DNA from: Actinobacteria bacterium 13_1_40CM_66_12
GTDB lineage: Bacteria > Chloroflexota > Dormibacteria > Dormibacterales > Dormibacteraceae
Assembly: GCA_001917895.1 (NCBI GenBank)
Contig: MNEW01000059.1
Coordinates: 1 to 34,600 of the forward strand
Length of the DNA stretch: 34,600 bases
Direction of reading: 5' to 3'
The translations under genes were made by a program, and so were the position numbers. Shown in pieces: positions 30,401-34,600 of the stretch. The first letter of the stretch is position 1. Each line of letters begins with the position of its first letter. The notes under the pieces were generated by a model. The model ran no database searches and had not been told where the DNA came from. It saw only the letters and a list, made by a program, of their open reading frames with translations.

Positions 30401-31005
30401 ACCGCCTGCTCGATCAAGAAGTGGAAGTCGATGGCGAGCGCCTGGAGGCGCGTGAACCACGAGTAACCCTCGTCGAGATGGCCCCAGCGAGCCTGCGCGA
30501 AGCCAATACGCGCGTCGTCGAAAACGCCTACGGTGCGGCGCAGAAAATCGGACAGGGGCACGAAGTCGGCGTCGAAGATCGCGACGAACGGGGCGCTCGT
30601 GAGGGTCAGGCCGTGAGCGAGCGCGCCCGCCTTGAAACCCTCGCGGGTGCCGCGCCTGACGTGGGTGATGTTGATTCCTTTTTGCCGCCAGTGGGCGACG
30701 CGCCTGCTCGCGATGAACGATGTCTCGTCGTCCGAGTCGTCGAGGACCTGCACCTCGAACCGTTCCCGGGACCAATCCATCTCGCATACGGCATCGATGA
30801 CGCGTTCGGCGACGTAGCGTTCGTTGTAGATCGGGATCTGCACGCAGACGTCGTGCTCATCTCCGCTCGCGATCACGGCGCTAGGACCGTTGCGGATCCG
30901 GGTTGACCTCCAGGTCAGGAAGAGAAGGTTCAACCCGAAGCACAGGAGCGCGAAGCTGCTGGCGGCGAGGACGCCGAACGTGATCGCTGTGATCGCCGCG
31001 ATCAC
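27418..31005 (-). CDS. giant glycosyltransferase fusion: CslA-like GT2 + GT-C-like membrane domain + novel C-terminal domain
   Basis: An 1195-aa protein with three regions. Residues 1-490: an N-terminal helix (about 5-30), then a processive-type GT2 domain like CslA/glucosylceramide-type enzymes (QIPIYNERYVAERVIDAVC, LDDSDDE at 88-94, FDADFVP at 144-150, TEDLDLSYR at 236-244, QQSRWATG at 274-281), followed by several membrane helices. Residues about 500-960: about ten hydrophobic segments with an early acidic loop (EPFEDGYGHW, 524-533) and a periplasmic-loop pattern typical of GT-C (PMT/ArnT-like) transferases that use polyprenyl-phosphate sugars. Residues about 970-1195: a beta-rich soluble domain with no recognised family. 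GTG 31005 overlaps the upstream gene's stop (GTGA), as does the downstream gene at the other end. The GT2 catalytic residues are intact. The product is probably an envelope glycan or glycolipid. Confidence 0.88.
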   Translation of the reverse strand: MIAAITAITFGVLAASSFALLCFGLNLLFLTWRSTRIRNGPSAVIASGDEHDVCVQIPIYNERYVAERVIDAVCEMDWSRERFEVQVLDDSDDETSFIASRRVAHWRQKGINITHVRRGTREGFKAGALAHGLTLTSAPFVAIFDADFVPLSDFLRRTVGVFDDARIGFAQARWGHLDEGYSWFTRLQALAIDFHFLIEQAVRSDRGYFTNFTGTAGVWRRETIDDAGGWSAATLTEDLDLSYRAQLRGWRAAYIDDLVVPEELPVSIDAYRRQQSRWATGSFQSAFLLMGPVLRSSNRVAVKFQAAVHLVAYGVGPVMLLQLACYPFLLVIYSQSHVDVPWQLEDAFLLAIAVSASPWIGFMVAQTRRGRPWWAGVPAVLCQLVGAGMSFNALLALGRATRRGGEFVRTPKYRIVERGQEWRDQAYVRVGDPKTAVEAVLGLSALAIVPVALVASQYLVAIYSSLFAAGFLTVAALSLADLLQVVTLRRMGRRALGRLRAAAPAAGLIGLCGLLLVVAAQMAEPFEDGYGHWLIAANLDSTGHLHDPLFGMEDTWLPGYHVLAAAVLRVFGLWQLGALKVLGAMLGLATLTCVYWIAPNVRQGRLAVILLALNPVFLFTSGSAVVEPLMTALLAGASLAAIKRKMRLAALLAALAAVTATKAWIWIGAAVGVLVLEQVVAGLRKRSAHSIPAAAWAVPALALLVVLQFGYLPATHSLARGSTEVLSAAARGSVAATGIARLVQLATSYGLAALPLFALGIVGLVGAIRRPETAGGPAVIRFLHVPALVYLTTVFALVGAGAYTGSHRYLYPALPSLALLAAAALDRQPAVARVGAAAAGALLAVAFLPVFFNFAAGNNGLIAAGHAAAGQNGMLITDSPVVAYYSHRQPAEIAGSQVLPPDRRLAVSWMSANGVNALVLEGISYYRATSLFPDLASGHASPPFGPLGEQAHYQVAGGKPVFAYRFGSELQTQSIYPGVAACIEGDTGTGKTAFLAKGVVLEVAGVEVAGEGMGLGVPIVHYADGWVYSRTAKTDDIPTLTTTTWKRTYTLDEIGGDAAHAYAFDPIESRGQIEVTYTVDAIGIRVAVKVLSLAPGFTEVGVLNEQSAAFNDFAADKSPTLVDRNFGNWVPVTGAWARLQSKSLGVQYWLPFIAGAQMHGGRELVPPDFNWAGLDYVFGPSFTGTSYVILVQAAR

Positions 31006-31919
31006 GATGCGTCTGCCTCATCGAAGAGCGTGTAAGGCCGCATGGTTGCCCGCACGTATGCGACCCGCGCAAGCGCTTCGGGCTTGCCGCGTCGTGTCCA
31101 CTGCATGTAACGCCATGCGGCATTGCCGACGCGGCGTGCGGCGCCGTCGAGCCCGGCCGGAAACAGCCACTGTGGTACGCGCGGGCGCGCTCCGGAATCG
31201 ATGACCTGCATGTTCGAGCCGTACCCGAGCTGCGGAAAGTGATCGAGGAGCGCCTGGTTGGCGTCCAGCACCTCGTCGAAGACGTCGAGGCCGAACACCG
31301 GCCGCGACATCAGAAGCTCGAACGCCATGTCCTCGTCCTGACGCACGAGCGGATGGCACTGCGAGCTTTCGAGGATCAGGTTGGCCGTCATCAGGCGGGG
31401 CGCAAGAGGGCGCCGCGTCAGGTCGTCGACCGGCTTGGAACGGTGACGCATTGCATGGAGCAAGCCGAGGACGTTGACCGCCACGTATGCGAGGTGGCGC
31501 CGGCCGTCGTCGACGATGAGGTTCAAATCGACATCGTCGGAAGCGCGGAAACCGCCGCTTGCCAGCGAACCGGCGATGGAGACGCTGCGGATGAAGGGCG
31601 CGAAAGCAACGAGCGCCCGCACGAAGCGCAGGGTCATAGCCAGGTAGCTCGGCGCGTCGGAAGCGTGATCGGCGGCGCGCGAGCGGATATCACCGGCGCG
31701 GGGTCCGTCAGACGGTTGCAAAACCAGGTCGTGGGCGAACGAGAGCTCAGCCGAAGCTGCCACCGCCCACCGCACCTCGGATTCGGACACGGGCCCGCCA
31801 AGGCACAGGCTGCCCAGGCGTTCCGGACCGAGGGCGAATCCGCGCCGAGACAGCAGAGCGACGGTCCTGCGGACACGCTCTGACGTCGACGAGGTCTGGG
31901 CAGGAGAATGGCCGATCAC
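31002..31919 (-). CDS. nucleotidyltransferase-fold protein, first gene of the operon
   Basis: A 305-aa protein with the minimal NTase signature in the middle: SIAGSLASGGFRASDDVDLN (GS at 117-118, D129 and D131 as metal ligands) plus a following strand LIVDDG. The N-terminal ~100 residues look helical/HTH-like (RVRRTVALLSRRGFALGPERL). The C-terminal part is helical. This is the fold of polymerase-beta-like nucleotidyltransferases; a specific sugar or protein substrate is not inferred. A conserved Lys or Arg for NTP binding could not be placed by eye. The start is GTG 31919 with TTGGAGG seven bases upstream. It overlaps the glycosyltransferase start by 4 bp. Confidence 0.75.
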   Translation of the reverse strand: MIGHSPAQTSSTSERVRRTVALLSRRGFALGPERLGSLCLGGPVSESEVRWAVAASAELSFAHDLVLQPSDGPRAGDIRSRAADHASDAPSYLAMTLRFVRALVAFAPFIRSVSIAGSLASGGFRASDDVDLNLIVDDGRRHLAYVAVNVLGLLHAMRHRSKPVDDLTRRPLAPRLMTANLILESSQCHPLVRQDEDMAFELLMSRPVFGLDVFDEVLDANQALLDHFPQLGYGSNMQVIDSGARPRVPQWLFPAGLDGAARRVGNAAWRYMQWTRRGKPEALARVAYVRATMRPYTLFDEADAS

Positions 31920-32029
31920 CGCAGCGCCTCCAAGAGTCCTGACGGCTCCTAGGCCGATACGACCCCGGGTTACGTGCTACCCCGTACCATCATCTTCTCT
32001 GAACCGCCCGTTTCATTTCAGGAGCCCAT

Positions 32030-33664
32030 ATGACCGCTGATGGACACTTCAAGGTCCCAACTCCCGTCAACGAGCCGGTTCGCGCCTACGCGCCCGGCGA
32101 TCCGCACCGCACGAGCCTCAAAGCCCGGCTTGCCGAGCTGACCGACGCCCGCACCGAGGTCCCGATGCAGATCGGGGGCGAGCGCCGGTGGGGCTCATCG
32201 AGAGCAGACATCCGTTCGCCGCATCGACACGAGCTGGCCATAGCCGAATACGCCGTCGGAGGCAAAAAGGATTTTGACGACGCCGTCACGGCCGCGCTCG
32301 AGGCGCGACGCGGGTGGGCAGCCACCTCGTTCAACGACCGTGCCGCGGTCCTGTTGAGGGCGGCCTCGCTCCTGGCGGGCCCATGGCGCGACACGATCAA
32401 CGCGGCCACGATGCTGGGCCAGTCGAAGACGGTGCACCAGGCGGAGATCGATGCGGCCTGTGAGTCCGTCGATTTCTGGCGCTACAACGCGTTCTTCGCC
32501 GACCAGCTGCTGGGCCAGCAGCCGTTCAACGACGGCACCGCGTGGAACCGCCTCGAATACCGGCCGCTCGAAGGCTTCATCTTCGCCGTGAGCCCGTTCA
32601 ACTTCACTTCGATCGCTGCCAACCTTCCGACCGCAGCCGCGCTCATGGGCAACACGGTCGTTTTCAAGCCCGCGACGCAGACCCTGCTCGTCAACCACTT
32701 CCTCATGGAATTGCTCAACGAAGCCGGCCTTCCGCCCGGCGTCATCAACATGGTGAGCGGCAGCGCGCAAGCGATCTCCGAGCAGGTCCTTGCGCACAAG
32801 GAGCTCGCGGGCATCCATTTCACGGGGTCCACCGAGGTGTTCCAGGGCATGTGGCGAACGGTCGGCCAGAACGTCGATCACTACCGCACGTACCCCCGGC
32901 TTGTCGGCGAGACCGGTGGCAAAGACTTCGTGGTCGCCCACGAGTCGGCCGACTCAGATGCGCTGCGCACCGCGCTCATTCGCGGGGCGTTCGAGTACCA
33001 GGGCCAGAAATGCTCGGCAGCCTCTCGCGCCTACATCCCGCAATCGATGTGGAAGCGCTTACGGTCTGAGATGGCGGATGAGGTCGACGCCATCCCTCAG
33101 GGGGACGTAGCCGACTTCCGCAACTTCATGGGCGCGGTGATCGATGGCAAGGCCTATGCCAAGCACATGGACGCGATCGAGTTCGCACGCAAGTCCGAGA
33201 CCGCGAAGGTGGTCGCGGGCGGCAAGGGTGATGACAAGGTGGGCTGGTTCGTGAGGCCGACGGTCATCGAGACCACGGATCCCGACTTCAAGCTCCTGAA
33301 AGAGGAGTTGTTCGGACCCGTCCTGACGGTGTATCCGTACGCCGACGGGAAATTCGAGGACACACTCCAGCTCGTCGACCGCACGAGCCCTTACGGGCTC
33401 ACCGGGGCCATCTTCGCGCGCGACCGGCAGGCGATCCGCAAGGCGTCCGAGACTCTGGTCAACGCCGCGGGCAACTTCTACATAAACGACAAGCCGACCG
33501 GCGCGGTGGTCGGCCTGCAGCCGTTTGGCGGCGCGCGTGCTTCAGGCACCAACGACAAGGCGGGGTCGATCCTCAACCTCATCCGCTGGACCAGCCCGCG
33601 CGTGATCAAGGAGACATACGTCCCGCCCACCGACCACCGCTATCCGTTCATGGACGCGGAGTAA
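32030..33664 (+). CDS. pruA: 1-pyrroline-5-carboxylate (glutamate semialdehyde) dehydrogenase
   Basis: A 544-aa aldehyde dehydrogenase that oxidises glutamate-gamma-semialdehyde to glutamate, the second step of proline degradation. Seen: PFNFTSIAANLPTAAALMGN (oxyanion Asn N191), GIHFTGSTEVF, catalytic Glu in LVGETGGKDF (E294), nucleophile Cys in YQGQKCSAASRAY (C328), and the C-terminal GLQPFGGARASGTNDKAGS. The length and the GQKCSAASRAY motif fit the P5C dehydrogenase group. Start ATG 32030 with AGGAG just upstream. The proline dehydrogenase (putA/prodh) partner is not adjacent in this window. Confidence 0.95.
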   Translation: MTADGHFKVPTPVNEPVRAYAPGDPHRTSLKARLAELTDARTEVPMQIGGERRWGSSRADIRSPHRHELAIAEYAVGGKKDFDDAVTAALEARRGWAATSFNDRAAVLLRAASLLAGPWRDTINAATMLGQSKTVHQAEIDAACESVDFWRYNAFFADQLLGQQPFNDGTAWNRLEYRPLEGFIFAVSPFNFTSIAANLPTAAALMGNTVVFKPATQTLLVNHFLMELLNEAGLPPGVINMVSGSAQAISEQVLAHKELAGIHFTGSTEVFQGMWRTVGQNVDHYRTYPRLVGETGGKDFVVAHESADSDALRTALIRGAFEYQGQKCSAASRAYIPQSMWKRLRSEMADEVDAIPQGDVADFRNFMGAVIDGKAYAKHMDAIEFARKSETAKVVAGGKGDDKVGWFVRPTVIETTDPDFKLLKEELFGPVLTVYPYADGKFEDTLQLVDRTSPYGLTGAIFARDRQAIRKASETLVNAAGNFYINDKPTGAVVGLQPFGGARASGTNDKAGSILNLIRWTSPRVIKETYVPPTDHRYPFMDAE

Positions 33665-33698
33665 ACCTCCGGGAACCGATGACGAGACGGTCCCGGCC

Positions 33699-34457
33699 GT
33701 GACCGTTCGGTACGAACCCGACGGCCCGGTGGTGGTCGTGACCATCGACCGGCCTCACGTGCGCAACGCGGTCGACCCGGCCACGGCGGGACTGCTGGTC
33801 GATTGCTTCGAGCGCTTCGCCGCGGACGACGGCCTGGCGGTGGCCGTCCTCACCGGCGCCGACGGCGACTTCTGCTCAGGTTTCGACCTGAAGGCGCTGG
33901 CGCGCGGCGAGGGTAACCGCCTGGATGAGACGGGCCCCGGTCCGATGGGCCCGACACGCATGGCCCTCGACAAGCCGGTCATCGCCGCGATCGAGGGCTA
34001 CGCCGTCGCCGGTGGCCTGGAGCTGGCGCTGTGGTGCGACCTCAGGGTCGCCGGCAGGGATGCGACCCTGGGTGTCTTCAACCGGCGCTTCGGCGTCCCG
34101 CTCATCGACCTCGGCAGCATCCGCTTGCCCCGCATGATCGGCGAGGGCAGGGCGATGGACCTGGTGCTGACAGGCCGCGCGGTGAATGCGGTCGAAGCCC
34201 TTGGTATCGGCCTCGTGGAGAGGCTGGCGCCGCCGGGCACCGCGCTCGTGGAGGCGGTGGCGCTGGCGCGAAGGCTGGCCGAGTTTCCGCAAGGAGCACT
34301 TCGCGCCGATCGCCGCAGCGTGTTGGCGCAATGGTCATTGTCGATGGATGAGGCGATGCGAGCTGAGTACCGCGGGGGCATCGACGTGGTCCGCTCGGGT
34401 GAGCCTCAAGCAGGCGCCCAGCGCTTCAGCGAAGGCGCCGGCCGCCATGGCGAGTAG
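33699..34457 (+). CDS. crotonase-fold enoyl-CoA hydratase/isomerase family protein
   Basis: A 252-aa crotonase starting at GTG 33699. Family features: VVVTIDRPHVRNAVDPATA near the N-terminus, the first oxyanion segment FCSGFDLKALARG, and AVAGGLELALWCDLRVAG, which carries the second oxyanion Gly and the first catalytic-type Glu (GLEL). The second general acid/base Glu of true enoyl-CoA hydratases (PEI in FAQPEIL) is not at its place: the segment reads FNRRFGVPLIDLGS. So hydratase activity is unlikely without that residue, and another reaction (isomerisation, hydrolysis, decarboxylation or thioester chemistry) is possible. It follows pruA by 34 bp on the same strand, so cotranscription is likely. 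Confidence 0.88.
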   Translation: MTVRYEPDGPVVVVTIDRPHVRNAVDPATAGLLVDCFERFAADDGLAVAVLTGADGDFCSGFDLKALARGEGNRLDETGPGPMGPTRMALDKPVIAAIEGYAVAGGLELALWCDLRVAGRDATLGVFNRRFGVPLIDLGSIRLPRMIGEGRAMDLVLTGRAVNAVEALGIGLVERLAPPGTALVEAVALARRLAEFPQGALRADRRSVLAQWSLSMDEAMRAEYRGGIDVVRSGEPQAGAQRFSEGAGRHGE

Positions 34458-34493
34458 CCGGCAGATGCCCCGCTGCTACAGTCAGGTCAAGGC

Positions 34494-34600
34494 ATGAACG
34501 CCAGCTCGGGGGCGGTAATCCAGGCCAGCGGCCTGGTCAAGCGATACGGCCAGGTGGAAGCCGTGCGCGGCATCGATCTCGAAGTCCGTCACGGCGAGAT
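34494..34600 (+). CDS. ABC transporter ATP-binding protein, N-terminus only
   Basis: Starts at ATG 34494 and runs off the window. The visible 35 residues include VIQASGLVKRYGQVEAVRGI, then DLEVRHGE, the typical A-loop Tyr segment and first strand of an ABC ATPase, just before the Walker A loop. The subfamily cannot be told; the RYGQVEAVRGIDLEV pattern is most like antibiotic or lipid export ATPases (CcmA/DrrA type). Confidence 0.85.
   Translation, partial: MNASSGAVIQASGLVKRYGQVEAVRGIDLEVRHGE

Noticed and set aside
1..34600. tRNA, rRNA, CRISPR array, insertion sequence or phage features
   Set aside because: No tRNA-like cloverleaf was found in the gaps, and there are no regularly spaced direct repeats, transposase or integrase ORFs, or terminal inverted repeats.

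Overview
The window is GC-rich, densely coded DNA from a bacterial chromosome. GTG and TTG starts are common, and many genes have strong AGGAG-type ribosome binding sites. The mix of families suggests a terrestrial, high-GC bacterium of the Actinomycetota / Chloroflexota / Dormibacterota type: a DUF1906 (Rv2525c-like) secreted protein, an S53 protease, a GT20 trehalose-phosphate synthase, an ECF sigma factor, class A penicillin-binding proteins with Ser/Pro tails, and a CslA-like glycosyltransferase. This placement is an inference, because no rRNA or ribosomal-protein marker is present. I found no tRNA, rRNA, CRISPR array, insertion sequence or phage gene.

Positions 1-12451 are mainly envelope and osmoprotection genes. 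They are a truncated secreted repeat protein, an APH-fold kinase, a secreted CAP-domain protein, a class A PBP abutting a GT20 (otsA-like) gene, a YggT-family membrane protein, a secreted DUF1906 protein, a 71-aa membrane protein, an unknown membrane protein and a second class A PBP that overlaps it.

Positions 12448-19283 form a signalling and stress block. An ECF sigma factor is followed on the same strand by a tiny protein with an HxxxCxxC motif and then by an acidic protein. Divergent from the sigma gene is a GAF-GGDEF diguanylate cyclase. Next come a translationally coupled histidine kinase / LuxR-type response regulator pair on the minus strand, an MscL channel with an added C-terminal zinc-ribbon-like module, and two small ORFs.

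Positions 19355-23595 hold a branched-chain aminotransferase, an S53 (sedolisin-type) protease with no visible prodomain overlapping a small conserved-looking gene, and a ferredoxin-reductase-type flavoprotein.

Positions 23602-31919 are the most interesting part: a compact minus-strand operon, most of its genes overlapping. In transcription order it encodes a nucleotidyltransferase-fold protein, a 1195-aa fusion of a CslA-like GT2 glycosyltransferase with a GT-C-like membrane glycosyltransferase and a novel C-terminal domain, a BchE/HpnJ-type (B12-binding-like) radical SAM enzyme, a secreted beta-propeller, a DoxX-family membrane protein, a SAM methyltransferase and a small unknown protein. 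I read it as a candidate envelope glycan or glycolipid assembly and modification system. Its substrate cannot be told from sequence.

Positions 32030-34600 run on the plus strand: 1-pyrroline-5-carboxylate dehydrogenase (pruA), a crotonase-fold protein and the start of an ABC transporter ATPase.
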